DNA from: JAAUTG01 sp964458705
Lineage (GTDB): Bacteria; Bacteroidota; Bacteroidia; Chitinophagales; Saprospiraceae
Reading direction: 5' to 3'
NCBI GenBank assembly: GCA_964458705.1
Contig: CAYWKD010000001.1
Span: 91,393 to 155,392, forward strand
DNA: 64,000 bases
This document shows, in pieces, positions 45,563 to 55,000 of the stretch. The position numbers and the translations under genes are program-made. How positions within the stretch are numbered: the first letter of the stretch is position 1; each line of letters starts with the position of its first letter. The notes under the pieces are model-generated. The model made no database searches and had not been told where the DNA came from. It was given only the letters and a program-made list of their open reading frames with translations.

Positions 45563-47332
45563 TTATTGCGTTCGCAACTTTCCCCAAACCCAAAATAAGA
45601 AAGCACCTCCACCAGAAGCTACAACTGTAAGCATAGAAGCAGTTGCGATATTTCCATAAATCCAACTACCGGTGGCAAACAAAGTGCTATATACGGTAAC
45701 GCAACCAATAATTACGGATAAAATTTCTAAGGGAAGCTGTCCTATTGATTTAGGTAAATCAAAGCCTTCACTGGCAGCCTTTTTCAATACTGGATTCCAC
45801 CCATTACCTCCCGGCTGAATAAGTTGATAGAACTTGCGAAGTTTCTCGTCAGAAGTAGGTGGCGTAAAGAAAGTAGCAACTATCCAAACAATAGTTGTTA
45901 GCAAAGCCCCTGTCACCGTTTTTTGCCAGTCTTCCATTGTATCATTGAGAAAAGTAAAATATCCAGCAATAAGTAGTGAAGCAATCATTGCAACAATTTC
46001 TGTCATGGCACTAATGCGCCACCAAAACCACCGCAGAATATAAATCAATCCAGTACCCGCACCCAGTAGAAGCAGTAAGTTAAACGCCTGAGAAGCATCC
46101 TGCAATAGCAAGCCTAAACCTAAGCCTAAAAAAGCAGTTAGGACGGTAAATAAACGGGCTGCCCAGATTAGTTCTTTCTGCGAAGCATCTGGCTTGATAA
46201 ATCTTTGGTAAAAATCATTTACTAAATAAGATGCTCCTAAATTCAATTGCGTGGACATGGTGGACATAAAAGCAGCTACTAAAGATGCTGCCACTAAACC
46301 TAGTAGTCCCGAAGGCAGTAAAGTCAGCATAGCGGGATAGGCAATATCATCACCCAATTTACTTTCTGAAATATTTGGAAAAGCCGTTTTAATATCTGAC
46401 ACCTCTGGAAATACAACAATGGAGGCTAAAGCAATCAAAATCCAAGGCCAAGGACGCAGCGCATAATGAGCAATATTGTAAAGTAAAGTTGCCCCAATAG
46501 CATTTTTTTCATCTTTGGCAGAAAACATACGCTGTGCAATATACCCGCCGCCGCCAGGCTCTGAACCCGGATAATAAGATGCCCACCACTGCACTGCCAA
46601 TGGCACAAGTAATACAGGAACCCAAGCATTAGGATTGTTGAAATCAGGTAGAAAGTTGAGCTTATCTGCTACGCGTTCATTAGCAAGAAGGTTAGACAAA
46701 CCACCAACCTCTTCTAAATTCAACAAATAAATACAAGCCCAAATCGAACCGATCATGGCAAGAATAAACTGGACAAAATCAGTAATAATAACAGCCTTTA
46801 ATCCTCCAAAAGTGCTGTAAGCTAGTGTAATAGAACCAGCAATAAGTAAGGTCAACCAGCCGGGAATACCTAGCATCACCTCGCCAAATTTAACAGCCGC
46901 TAGCGACACGGTGCCCATTACTAATACATTAAAAATAAGTCCTAAATACAAGGCTCTGAATCCTCGTAGAAATGTGGCAGCTCTTCCACTGTATCTTAGC
47001 TCGTAGAACTCTACATCAGTTAGTACATTAGAACGCCGCCAGAGTTTAGCGTAAACAAAAACGGTCAGCATTCCCGTCAATAGAAATGCCCACCAACCCC
47101 AGTTACCAGCTACACCATTTTGGCGTACCAAATCTGTAACTAAGTTGGGCGTATCTGCCGAGAAAGTGGTGGCAACCATTGAAACGCCCAGTAGCCACCA
47201 AGTCATATTTCGTCCAGACAGAAAAAAATCAGATACGCTATCGCCTGCCTTTCTTGAAACAATCAGTCCAACGACCAATACAAAAAGGAAATACAGACCA
47301 ATGATGGTCCAGTCTAAATTACTTAGATTCAT
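45563..47332 (-). CDS. Sodium:solute symporter (SSS) family protein
   Basis: 589 residues with about 14-15 transmembrane helices of the LeuT fold. The N-terminus holds FFLSGRNMTWWLLG and the sodium-site helix VSMVATTFSADTPN; a later GGLKAVIITDFVQF is a further family block. It is longer than typical SGLT-like symporters, as is common in Bacteroidota. The solute (sugar, amino acid or osmolyte) cannot be read off; the nearby kinase hints at a sugar acid, but the genes are convergent. Confidence 0.88.
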   Translation of the reverse strand: MNLSNLDWTIIGLYFLFVLVVGLIVSRKAGDSVSDFFLSGRNMTWWLLGVSMVATTFSADTPNLVTDLVRQNGVAGNWGWWAFLLTGMLTVFVYAKLWRRSNVLTDVEFYELRYSGRAATFLRGFRALYLGLIFNVLVMGTVSLAAVKFGEVMLGIPGWLTLLIAGSITLAYSTFGGLKAVIITDFVQFILAMIGSIWACIYLLNLEEVGGLSNLLANERVADKLNFLPDFNNPNAWVPVLLVPLAVQWWASYYPGSEPGGGGYIAQRMFSAKDEKNAIGATLLYNIAHYALRPWPWILIALASIVVFPEVSDIKTAFPNISESKLGDDIAYPAMLTLLPSGLLGLVAASLVAAFMSTMSTQLNLGASYLVNDFYQRFIKPDASQKELIWAARLFTVLTAFLGLGLGLLLQDASQAFNLLLLLGAGTGLIYILRWFWWRISAMTEIVAMIASLLIAGYFTFLNDTMEDWQKTVTGALLTTIVWIVATFFTPPTSDEKLRKFYQLIQPGGNGWNPVLKKAASEGFDLPKSIGQLPLEILSVIIGCVTVYSTLFATGSWIYGNIATASMLTVVASGGGAFLFWVWGKLRTQ

Positions 47333-47383
47333 GTTGTTTTAAAGTTGGTATCGCAATAATAGTATTCACACAAACCCTGATAT

Positions 47384-48349
47384 CTACCTATGGTCACCAA
47401 AGAATGCAATTATTTTATCTGCTAGTTCTAATGCAATTGAACTTTGTGCTTCCAGTGTGGCTGCTCCAGTGTGTGGTGTCATTGAAATTTTTGGATGTTG
47501 CAGTAGCTCCATCTGAAGTTGTGGCTCTTGGTTGTAAACATCTAGCCCCACTCCCGCCAATTTTCCACTATCCAATGCAGCAAGCATCGCTTCTTCATCT
47601 ATTGTGCCACCTCTTGAAGTATTAATGAGATAAGCACCCTCTTTCATTTGGCTAATTTCGTCCGCTCCTAGTATTGGCTCACCGCCAGAAAAAGATACAT
47701 GAACCGTTATAAAGTCCGCCTTAGGTAGCATCTCTGAAAGGGTTGTTGTCGTCATTTTGATTGCCAGACTCATTGTGTCAGACTGATAAAGACTTACATC
47801 CATTCCCACTTCTGAGACGGAGAGATCAACGGGTAAAATGTTCATACCAATTCCCATACCAATTTTGGCAACCTGCTGCCCAATCCTTCCAAAGCCTATA
47901 ATACCTAAATTCTTACCACGCAACTCCACCCCAGAGGCATAGGTGTTCTTTAGTTCTTTAAAATGAGTAGCACCTTTGCTAGGCATTTCTCTATTGGTAT
48001 TCTGCAAGTGCCTTGCCAATGTAAACATGTGCCCAAACACCAGTTCTGCAACAGAGGAAGCTACTGCCTCCTGTGCATTTATAATCTCGATACCCTTTTC
48101 TCGTGCATAAGGTACATCAATATTATCGAATCCAACGCCTGCTCTAGCAATGAGTTTCAACGTTGGTGCTACATCTATCAAATCTTTTCGGACTTTTGTA
48201 GCACTTCTAATGATTATAGCATCATATTTGGATAGGACATTGGGGAGTTCCTCTTGAGCGATTTTTTGGTCATGCACTACATAACCAGCTTCCTCCAACA
48301 GCATTTTTCCATCAGGATGTATGCCATCATTAACTAAAATTCTAACCAT
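47384..48349 (-). CDS. D-2-hydroxyacid dehydrogenase (phosphoglycerate dehydrogenase-like)
   Basis: 321 residues. Substrate-binding RAGVGFDNID, NAD-binding Rossmann motif GIIGFGRIGQQVA, NTSRGGTIDE and the catalytic His in MTPHTGA are present. This is the catalytic core of SerA without ACT domains; it oxidises 3-phosphoglycerate or a related D-hydroxyacid with NAD. A true SerA role in serine synthesis is possible. The symporter lies downstream on the same strand. Confidence 0.86.
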   Translation of the reverse strand: MVRILVNDGIHPDGKMLLEEAGYVVHDQKIAQEELPNVLSKYDAIIIRSATKVRKDLIDVAPTLKLIARAGVGFDNIDVPYAREKGIEIINAQEAVASSVAELVFGHMFTLARHLQNTNREMPSKGATHFKELKNTYASGVELRGKNLGIIGFGRIGQQVAKIGMGIGMNILPVDLSVSEVGMDVSLYQSDTMSLAIKMTTTTLSEMLPKADFITVHVSFSGGEPILGADEISQMKEGAYLINTSRGGTIDEEAMLAALDSGKLAGVGLDVYNQEPQLQMELLQHPKISMTPHTGAATLEAQSSIALELADKIIAFFGDHR

Positions 48350-48443
48350 TTGAGGGAATTTTAATGATGTTAATATTTAACAGTCAGTCTTAATAATTAG
48401 GCTAAAGTATAAAACTTACCTGATAGCGTTGCAAGTTTTTCGT

Positions 48444-49007
48444 TTAAAGTTTATCTAACACTTCAATTGTGAATATCAATGGCTCGTCGGGAGGTACGAG
48501 CGTATCCTTACTAGCGATTATAAATCCTCGTTCACCATAACCTAGATGAGACGGCACTAGCAACCTAATTTTACCACCAACTTTTATTAGCTCTAGCCCT
48601 TCATTCCAACCGTCAATGACCTTGCCTAAGTAAAATTCAAAAGGCTTATTTCTTTTGTAAGAGGTATCAAAAACATCCCCATTTAAAAATCTTCCTTCAT
48701 AATGCACCTTAAGTCGATCTGCCCATACAATAGAATCTCCATACCCAGTATTGAGAATTTCATAGAAAAGTCCAGATTCTAATTTTTGGACATTCCAAAG
48801 AGAATCCAAAGCTGTATTAATTAACTTGTTACTTTCTATTTCATATTTGGTAGTGGGGTCAGAAAGCAATAACCCCGCCAATCTGTTGTATAGATCATCT
48901 TCGCTAATGGTGGTAAGTGTTGTCTTATCTCGTTGAGTTTCAGAAACAGTATTCTGGCAAGCAGTTAGATATATTAGGACTATTAAGGGATAATATAATT
49001 TGGTCAT
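48444..49007 (-). CDS. FKBP-type peptidyl-prolyl cis-trans isomerase, lipoprotein
   Basis: 187 residues with a lipoprotein signal peptide (lipobox LTAC, Cys17). The FKBP domain fills about 85-187: VHYEGRFLNGDVFDTSY, GWNEGLELIKVGGK and LVPSHLGYGERG are the standard FK506-pocket segments. It catalyses proline isomerisation of envelope proteins. It lies 15 bases downstream of the lectin-OmpA gene and is probably cotranscribed. Confidence 0.92.
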   Translation of the reverse strand: MTKLYYPLIVLIYLTACQNTVSETQRDKTTLTTISEDDLYNRLAGLLLSDPTTKYEIESNKLINTALDSLWNVQKLESGLFYEILNTGYGDSIVWADRLKVHYEGRFLNGDVFDTSYKRNKPFEFYLGKVIDGWNEGLELIKVGGKIRLLVPSHLGYGERGFIIASKDTLVPPDEPLIFTIEVLDKL

Positions 49008-49022
49008 TGCATCATAATTGAG

Positions 49023-50111
49023 TTAAGCCTGTGGTATATAAACATAGACATCCACTCGCCTATTTTGTTTTCGACCTGAGGCGGTGCTATTTGAAGTCAA
49101 AGGAAATTTTTCGCCATGACCAGTGTATTTAATCCTTTCATTTGAGATGCCTTTGCTACTTAGATAGTCTGCTACGGCTTTTGCTCTCGATTCTGAGAGT
49201 TGCTGATTTGCAGTGTCACTCCCTGCACTGTCCGTATGCCCGTTGATGGATATGCTGTGCTTAGGGTGCTCTTTTAGAAATTGATACAGTTTTTCTAATT
49301 CTTGAGAAGAATCATCTGAAAGTTGTGAACTACCCGAGTTGAACTCAACACCTTTCAGGGCAACTGTTTCTCCTGAACGTAACTCCTTTTTGATAGTTGA
49401 TGAAAAAGAGGTACTCAGCGTTACAAGAGCCTTATGCTCTATTTTTTCAATACAAAAAATATGCTTGTTTGAGTAGCGTCCAGTTGCTGCCGTAATTCCC
49501 CAGTATATTTCTGTTCTGTTCTTAAATACTGATGCTACAATATCACTTGCATAAGAAAGTCTTCGCACACCATCTAGCTCAACATATATTTGTTGAATAG
49601 CCGGATTCCATACCACCTTTAATGAATGCAACTTACAATCCTCTATGTTATCAATAGGAACTGGCCCTGCTAAACTTAGTGCGTGGTGCATTCTACCATC
49701 TGCCATTAAAGCAACGTGATCCTGCTCCGGATCTCTCAGGTGATCGTTGCTATAAGTATCTATTTCTATTCCTAAGGAATGTGGCAATCCTCGAAAGCCC
49801 ATACCTTCTCCGCTGTAACCTGTTTGAGCTAAATAAGGCGCAAAAGCTAATACAATACCATCAGCTCCCCAGCGATCTTTACACCCCAACTGCACTTTTA
49901 ACTCCATTTCGAAGGACTCTTCAAAATTAAGTGCTTTTTTATACCATATTGATCCAGACACCCATTGTTCATCAGGCACAAGCTGAAAACAATTTACTCC
50001 TGATTGAGTAGCTACGCCCGATACGCTGAAATCAGAGAGTTGAAAGTCAGACTGAGCGAATGTGGGCAAATAGAATAGAATGGACAAACAGACTAATACA
50101 GTTAGTTTCAT
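49023..50111 (-). CDS. L-type lectin-OmpA fusion, outer-membrane anchored
   Basis: 362 residues from the ATG at 50111, which opens a clean signal peptide (MKLTVLVCLSILFYL...); an upstream TTG start at 50135 adds only eight residues. Residues about 20-225 form a legume-lectin-like beta sandwich (ADGIVLAFAPY, SLGIEIDTYSND, DHVALMADG). Residues about 250-362 are an OmpA C-terminal peptidoglycan-binding domain (NGHTDSAGSD, SESRAKAVADYL). It could hold glycans at the surface while tied to peptidoglycan. Binding specificity is not visible. Confidence 0.85.
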   Translation of the reverse strand: MKLTVLVCLSILFYLPTFAQSDFQLSDFSVSGVATQSGVNCFQLVPDEQWVSGSIWYKKALNFEESFEMELKVQLGCKDRWGADGIVLAFAPYLAQTGYSGEGMGFRGLPHSLGIEIDTYSNDHLRDPEQDHVALMADGRMHHALSLAGPVPIDNIEDCKLHSLKVVWNPAIQQIYVELDGVRRLSYASDIVASVFKNRTEIYWGITAATGRYSNKHIFCIEKIEHKALVTLSTSFSSTIKKELRSGETVALKGVEFNSGSSQLSDDSSQELEKLYQFLKEHPKHSISINGHTDSAGSDTANQQLSESRAKAVADYLSSKGISNERIKYTGHGEKFPLTSNSTASGRKQNRRVDVYVYIPQA

Positions 50112-50532
50112 AACAGGAGGTTTTGAATGAATCAATCAAAATGGTGTCAGCAGAATATGTTTTTATGTTTTATTCAGCTGCACTAGCAATCTTCTATTTA
50201 ATGAGCCTAAATAAGAATAAGTTTATCTTCTAAATGTCAATTATACAGAATATTATACTTGAGTGATGCTGAGACTCTTTGGTCTATTGAGTTTTTTCAG
50301 GAATGTGACTTATACTTGGCTTTGACAGATGAGCATTAATTGTTGAGTTATTTTTCATTACGTCCCTAAATCCTTTAAGATTGTCTGTCCTGTAGGTGTC
50401 AATTTTGATATTGAAACACTTAATTTTTAGTATTAGATCGCTCATTTTTTTTTCGACTTATCGAAATATTGACCATTTTACTATTAGATTTGTTGTAGAT
50501 TTATATTCAAAGATTTGTTCAAAAAATAAAGC
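50112..50532. other. AT-rich intergenic stretch without a recognised gene
   Basis: 421 bases between the divergent lectin-OmpA and decarboxylase genes. A 30-codon hydrophobic frame (50141-50233) and a TAGATTTG box at 50485-50492 that resembles a -7 element were the only notable items. No tRNA, repeat or strong hairpin was seen. Confidence 0.5.
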
Positions 50533-51930
50533 GTGACAAACAAGTATTTCGATTTAATAGATCAGACCTTTTATTTTCCTCAGGAAGGTTTTGACATTGA
50601 AAACGATAATCTCTTATTTAATGGTGTTCCACTGAAGCACCTTATTGAAAAATACGGTACACCTCTGAAGTTGACTTACTTACCAAAGGTGGGTATGCAG
50701 ATCAAGAAAGCCAGAAATTGGTTTAATAGAGCCATCAAATCACTTGGATACAGTGGAAAGTACTACTACTGCTATTGCACTAAAAGTTGCCACTTTAGCT
50801 ATGTGGTGGAAGAAGCACTGAGATATGGTGTTCATTTAGAAACTTCCTCTGAATTTGATATTGATATCATTAATCGACTTTACAAAAAAGATTTAATTGA
50901 TAAAAATATTACCATTATCCACAATGGTTTCAAAACGGAGCCTTACGCTGCAAAAATCAGTCATCTAGTAAATGAGGGATTCAAGCATGTGATACCTGTG
51001 CTAGACAATCCTAAGGAACTCACCTATTACGAAAAGTATGTGGAAGGCAATTGTAATATAGGTATCAGAGTGGCAACGGAAGAAGAGCCTAACTTCGAGT
51101 TTTATACTTCTCGACTCGGCATCAGAAGCACCGAAGTGATTGACTTTTACAAAAAAATAATTGCTGATAATCCTAAGTTTCAATTGAAATTACTACATTT
51201 CTTTGTGGACACAGGAATCAAGGACAGCATGTACTACTGGGGCGAGTTGAAGAAAGTCTTGAAAATTTACTCGGAACTAAAAAAGATCTGTCCGACGCTC
51301 GATGCACTCAATATAGGTGGCGGACTGCCAATTCGCAATTCTCTAGGCTTTGAGTATGATTACAAATATATGATTCGCGAAATTGTATCACAAATTCAGC
51401 AAGCCTGTGAGGAAGAAGAAATTCCAGAGCCTGATATTTATACCGAATTTGGAAAATTTACTGTTGGCGAAAGCGGAGCAACCATTTTCTCTGTGCTTTC
51501 TCAAAAACAGCAAAATGACAGAGAGATTTGGTATATGGTAGATAATTCTTTGATGAATATAATTCCTGATGCTTGGGGAATAGGTGAACGATTTATCTTA
51601 TTACCTATTAATAAATGGAGCAATGAATACAGAAGGGTAAATATTGGTGGTTTGACTTGTGATAATTCTGATTACTACAATTCTGAAGCACATGAAGCTC
51701 AGGTTTATTTACCCGCTTATTCTGAAGAGGATGAAGAACCACTCTATCTAGGATTTTTTCACACAGGAGCATACCAAGATGCTATCAGCGGCTATGGCGG
51801 CATTAAACACTGTCTAATTCCATCCCCAAAACACATCCTTATCTACAAAGATGACAAGGGTAATATAGTAGATAAAATCTACAAACCAGAGCAACAACCA
51901 GATGAAATGCTTAGAATTTTAGGGTACTAG
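50533..51930 (+). CDS. PLP-dependent decarboxylase (arginine/diaminopimelate decarboxylase-like, fold type III)
   Basis: 465 residues starting at GTG. The N-terminal alanine-racemase-like barrel has the PLP lysine region (YCYCTKSCHFSYVV) and HLETSSEFD; the substrate region has LNIGGGLP. It belongs to the group annotated as arginine decarboxylase in Bacteroidota, which makes agmatine for polyamine synthesis. A diaminopimelate-type activity is less likely because the DAP-specific motifs are not evident. Cytoplasmic. Confidence 0.8.
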   Translation: MTNKYFDLIDQTFYFPQEGFDIENDNLLFNGVPLKHLIEKYGTPLKLTYLPKVGMQIKKARNWFNRAIKSLGYSGKYYYCYCTKSCHFSYVVEEALRYGVHLETSSEFDIDIINRLYKKDLIDKNITIIHNGFKTEPYAAKISHLVNEGFKHVIPVLDNPKELTYYEKYVEGNCNIGIRVATEEEPNFEFYTSRLGIRSTEVIDFYKKIIADNPKFQLKLLHFFVDTGIKDSMYYWGELKKVLKIYSELKKICPTLDALNIGGGLPIRNSLGFEYDYKYMIREIVSQIQQACEEEEIPEPDIYTEFGKFTVGESGATIFSVLSQKQQNDREIWYMVDNSLMNIIPDAWGIGERFILLPINKWSNEYRRVNIGGLTCDNSDYYNSEAHEAQVYLPAYSEEDEEPLYLGFFHTGAYQDAISGYGGIKHCLIPSPKHILIYKDDKGNIVDKIYKPEQQPDEMLRILGY

Positions 51931-51958
51931 AAACGTTTAAATATCTGTGGCTCTGAAC

Positions 51959-51997
51959 CCTAGCCAATGAGGTGCTGAACTTATTTCATTGGCTAGG
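51959..51997. terminator. Bidirectional terminator hairpin
   Basis: CCTAGCCAATGA (51959-51970) pairs with TCATTGGCTAGG (51986-51997), followed by a T-rich run on the plus strand. It separates the convergent decarboxylase and glucosaminidase genes. Confidence 0.75.
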
Positions 51998-52012
51998 TTT
52001 GTTCATTTTGCT

Positions 52013-52819
52013 TCATTGCGCTATCTTATCCAGACGGAACATTTCATATTTTTCAATCAGCTCAATAAGTAATTGATCGTAGTTATTTGATCTGGAATAG
52101 CCCAAATCTTTCAATCCTCTGGCCCATTTCTTATAATCAATGCCAAATTTCAATAGCGGACTATAAGGACTTGAGGCATCTGTCAAATAATGACTGTGCG
52201 TTCTCCAATTTATCCAAGCACTTTCGTAGCTCTTACTCCCTAGTGGCACGCCAAAGTGATTATTATTTTCTTGAGCAGCCTCAGAACGCCCAGCACGACT
52301 TTCTAGTAAGCCCTGTGCCATTTTTATACTAGCTGGAATACCATATTTCTGCTGCTCTGCCATAGCAACTTTTCCAAATCGCTTAATGTAAGCTTCTACC
52401 TCCGATGGCTTGAAGTCAATATCATAAGCCTCTACAACTACTTTGTTTTCTTTTTTTGCTTCCACAAATTTGATGGGTTTTACCATGCTTAGTTGCTCTA
52501 CTTCTTTCCTTGGATTTGGTGCATCCGCCGCAGTCATTATCTTGGCTAATGGTGCATTCATACTCATTTGAAAATGCAAATCCTTCTTAGTTAAAACAAA
52601 AATAATTAAAGCAAGTAAAGTGAGTTGAGCATAAGGAAACTTCGATCTAGAGAAGACTCCGAGCGTTGTTTTATGAAACAGATTGTTTAAAGCCACAACA
52701 TACTTTCTGATATGCTGCACCATTCTTCTGAATATTAACTTGAACGTTACACTGTCGAGTATTGTGTATTGTACTTGCTTTTGTAAACTCTTGTTTTGAT
52801 AGACTCGATTATTTTTCAT
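52013..52819 (-). CDS. Membrane-anchored glucosaminidase (peptidoglycan hydrolase)
   Basis: 268 residues. A basic N-terminus and a transmembrane helix (about 63-79) anchor a mannosyl-glycoprotein endo-beta-N-acetylglucosaminidase domain (about 140-268; KYGIPASIKMAQGLLESRAG, ENNNHFGV) in the periplasm. The catalytic Glu is probably in ESRAG. It cleaves the glycan strand of peptidoglycan. It is divergent from the LexA-like repressor across 155 AT-rich bases that must hold both promoters. Confidence 0.86.
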   Translation of the reverse strand: MKNNRVYQNKSLQKQVQYTILDSVTFKLIFRRMVQHIRKYVVALNNLFHKTTLGVFSRSKFPYAQLTLLALIIFVLTKKDLHFQMSMNAPLAKIMTAADAPNPRKEVEQLSMVKPIKFVEAKKENKVVVEAYDIDFKPSEVEAYIKRFGKVAMAEQQKYGIPASIKMAQGLLESRAGRSEAAQENNNHFGVPLGSKSYESAWINWRTHSHYLTDASSPYSPLLKFGIDYKKWARGLKDLGYSRSNNYDQLLIELIEKYEMFRLDKIAQ

Positions 52820-52974
52820 AGCTACTAATTTTTAATTTTTTTTACCCAAAAAAACATAAGTTTGCATTAAAGATTTTTAATTCTAAATAAATATTACTAA
52901 AATTGTATTACATCACAAATATAAAACAAAAAGTTTTAAAAAACAAAATTTAAAAACCATATCCGTTTAAAAAA

Positions 52975-53679
52975 ATGTCTAAGTATAAAGACCATTTAGT
53001 CAATCAAAGATTTAAAAAGGTGTTCGAGGAACTGGAAAAACGCAACCTCATTAAAGGAAAGTCAGATATTGCTAATCAACTAGGCACCTACAACCATATC
53101 GTAAACAGCATATTAAAAGGACAGCGAAACGTAACAGTGGATCAGCTAAAGCAATTATTTAATATCTATCAAATAGATGCCAACTATTTGTTTGGATTAA
53201 GTGATACCATGTTTGTAGATGAAGCGTTAACGAGCATTGATAAAAATGAGTTACATTATGCTCCTAATGCCAATATTACTTTGATTCCACACAAAGCACT
53301 TGCGGGGGTTGCTATTGACACAAATGAAATTAGCCAGCAAGAAGACCTGCCACGCTTTTCTGTTCCCAGTATGAATGGCAATTTAATAGGTGTTGAAATA
53401 AGTGGTGATAGCATGATGCCTACTTTAGCTAATGGCGATATCGTCGTTTGCGAAGAAGTGGAAAGAGGTGATGCACTTCGAGAAAATAACATCTATGTAA
53501 TTGTAACAGACGTAGTTGTCGCAAAAAGAATACAACAAATCAGATCAGAAAAGGGACTTACACGTTTAAAACTCATCTCAGACAATAGCACTGTTTATAA
53601 ACCCTACGATCTTGACCTATCCGAAATCAACCATTTGTTTAAGGTAAAATGTCGGCTCACTTCCTACGGACTAGGCTAA
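52975..53679 (+). CDS. XRE-type repressor with S24/LexA-like peptidase domain
   Basis: 234 residues. An N-terminal helix-turn-helix (about 10-72, KGKSDIANQLGTYNHIVN) is joined to an S24 domain with catalytic Ser146 (SGDSMMPT), Lys184 (VAKRI) and a potential cleavage site Ala110-Gly111 (KALAGVA). Such proteins can self-cleave when RecA is activated. This form is widespread in Bacteroidota, so it is probably a cellular regulator rather than a phage repressor. It may regulate the divergent glucosaminidase gene. Confidence 0.9.
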   Translation: MSKYKDHLVNQRFKKVFEELEKRNLIKGKSDIANQLGTYNHIVNSILKGQRNVTVDQLKQLFNIYQIDANYLFGLSDTMFVDEALTSIDKNELHYAPNANITLIPHKALAGVAIDTNEISQQEDLPRFSVPSMNGNLIGVEISGDSMMPTLANGDIVVCEEVERGDALRENNIYVIVTDVVVAKRIQQIRSEKGLTRLKLISDNSTVYKPYDLDLSEINHLFKVKCRLTSYGLG

Positions 53680-53967
53680 AAACAAATTAATATTATTTGT
53701 ATAAATCCAATCGGTTCTGACTTGTGACGACACTCCATCTGATTTATTACTTTTTTACTTCAAAAAATTAATAGAACTATAACATTTCTCCTTAATTATG
53801 TTTAGATTTGTGCTAACGACGGTGTATTTATTACACCTTCAATCTCCAGTCAACATTCCCGTAACATATTCAGCGAAATTATGATTCCTCCAGTTGCTTT
53901 GTAAGGTATTCTCTTTACACGTAAGCGTGTCTTATTTTTTCTATAGGGTTATTAAAATTACTAAATT

Positions 53968-54060
53968 ATGCTAGTTCTTTACATTGTACTAGGAGCATTT
54001 ATTGTGGGTTGGGGGGTTATTTCTCTTTCAAGTCAAGCAAAAAACGAAAGTTGGAGGTAA
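53968..54060 (+). CDS. Putative 30-residue membrane peptide
   Basis: ATG at 53968 to TAA at 54060. The peptide (MLVLYIVLGAFIVGWGVISL, then a short polar SSQAKNESWR tail) is a single strong transmembrane helix. It lies alone in a 596-base gap between the S24 repressor and the glycosyltransferase, with no overlapping larger frame. A real small protein is plausible from its composition, but no family is known to me and a chance frame cannot be excluded. Confidence 0.35.
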   Translation: MLVLYIVLGAFIVGWGVISLSSQAKNESWR

Positions 54061-54131
54061 TCACATCCTTTGACAACGTACTAAGAGAAAATAATTAAAG
54101 TCGTTATTTTCAGCTCCTCTAAAAAAGTTTT

Positions 54132-54165
54132 GCCTCAGTTCACTCGATGCGAGTGAACTGAAGGC
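54132..54165. repeat. Palindromic intergenic element (REP-like hairpin)
   Basis: CAGTTCACTCG (54136-54146) pairs perfectly with CGAGTGAACTG (54150-54160) around an ATG loop, extended by GCCT/AGGC with one bulged base. On the minus strand it is followed by a U-rich run. It lies upstream of the glycosyltransferase and could be a terminator for the small frame, or one copy of a dispersed palindrome family. Confidence 0.55.
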
Positions 54166-54275
54166 TTATCGAAAGTCTGTAACAATTTCCACTTTAAGCC
54201 TTCTTATGTTCCGAAGCGGACTGTATTTCACACCTTTTCTTTTTAAGTTTACGCCTTAAAATAAAAAGCACATTA

Positions 54276-54983
54276 TTGACAAATCCTCGTAAGCACCTTA
54301 TTGATGTCATCATTCCTGCATTTAATGAAGATCAGTCTATTGGAAACGTACTCAAAGATATTCCAACTGAATGGGTGCGTGACGTAGTAGTATGCGACAA
54401 TGGCAGTACGGATCAAACCGCTACAGTTGCTAAAAATCATGGAGCTACGGTGGTCTATCAGCCTAAAAAAGGTTATGGTAATGCCTGCCTAAAAGGAATA
54501 GAATACTTAGCCAAAAAAAGTGCAACGCAAAAGCCTGATATTGTTGTATTCATGGATGCGGACTATTCGGATCATCCAGAAGAACTCCTATTATTAGTCA
54601 AGCCAATCATTGAAGATAATATAGACTTAGTTATTGGATCACGCGCATTGGGAGATATGGAGCGTGGCGCAATGCAAGTTCAGCAGATATTTGGCAACTG
54701 GCTGGCTACCAATCTTATTCGATTTTTCTATAATTATCATTTTACGGATTTAGGTCCTTTTAGAGCTATTAAATATGACCAGTTAATTGCCTTAAACATG
54801 GAGGATAGAGACTTTGGCTGGACAGTCGAAATGCAAGTCAAGGCAGCCAAGTACAAACTCAAATGCTCAGAAGTGCCTGTTTCTTATCGAAAGAGGATAG
54901 GCGTTTCAAAGGTGTCGGGCACAGTAAAAGGGACTTTTTTAGCGGGATATAAAATTTTGTGGACTATTTTTAAGCTACTTTAA
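54276..54983 (+). CDS. Glycosyltransferase family 2 (dolichyl/polyprenyl-phosphate mannose synthase-like)
   Basis: 235 residues; the start is TTG (no in-frame ATG upstream or before the fold begins). The GT-A fold shows IDVIIPAFNEDQSIG, the nucleotide-binding DNGSTDQT, and the catalytic DADYSDHP. There is no membrane domain. DPM1-like enzymes charge a polyprenyl phosphate with a sugar. It is followed after 17 bases by a cellulose-synthase-like transferase, so the two probably act in one surface-glycan or glycolipid pathway. Confidence 0.85.
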   Translation: MTNPRKHLIDVIIPAFNEDQSIGNVLKDIPTEWVRDVVVCDNGSTDQTATVAKNHGATVVYQPKKGYGNACLKGIEYLAKKSATQKPDIVVFMDADYSDHPEELLLLVKPIIEDNIDLVIGSRALGDMERGAMQVQQIFGNWLATNLIRFFYNYHFTDLGPFRAIKYDQLIALNMEDRDFGWTVEMQVKAAKYKLKCSEVPVSYRKRIGVSKVSGTVKGTFLAGYKILWTIFKLL

Positions 54984-55000
54984 TAAAATTTAGAAATAGG

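Noticed and set aside
50141..50233. 30-codon hydrophobic frame in the gap before the decarboxylase
   Set aside because: No start context, no family, and short hydrophobic frames arise often in AT-rich DNA.
52013..53679. Possible prophage remnant (S24 repressor and lysozyme-like gene)
   Set aside because: No other phage genes; both proteins are of kinds common in Bacteroidota chromosomes.
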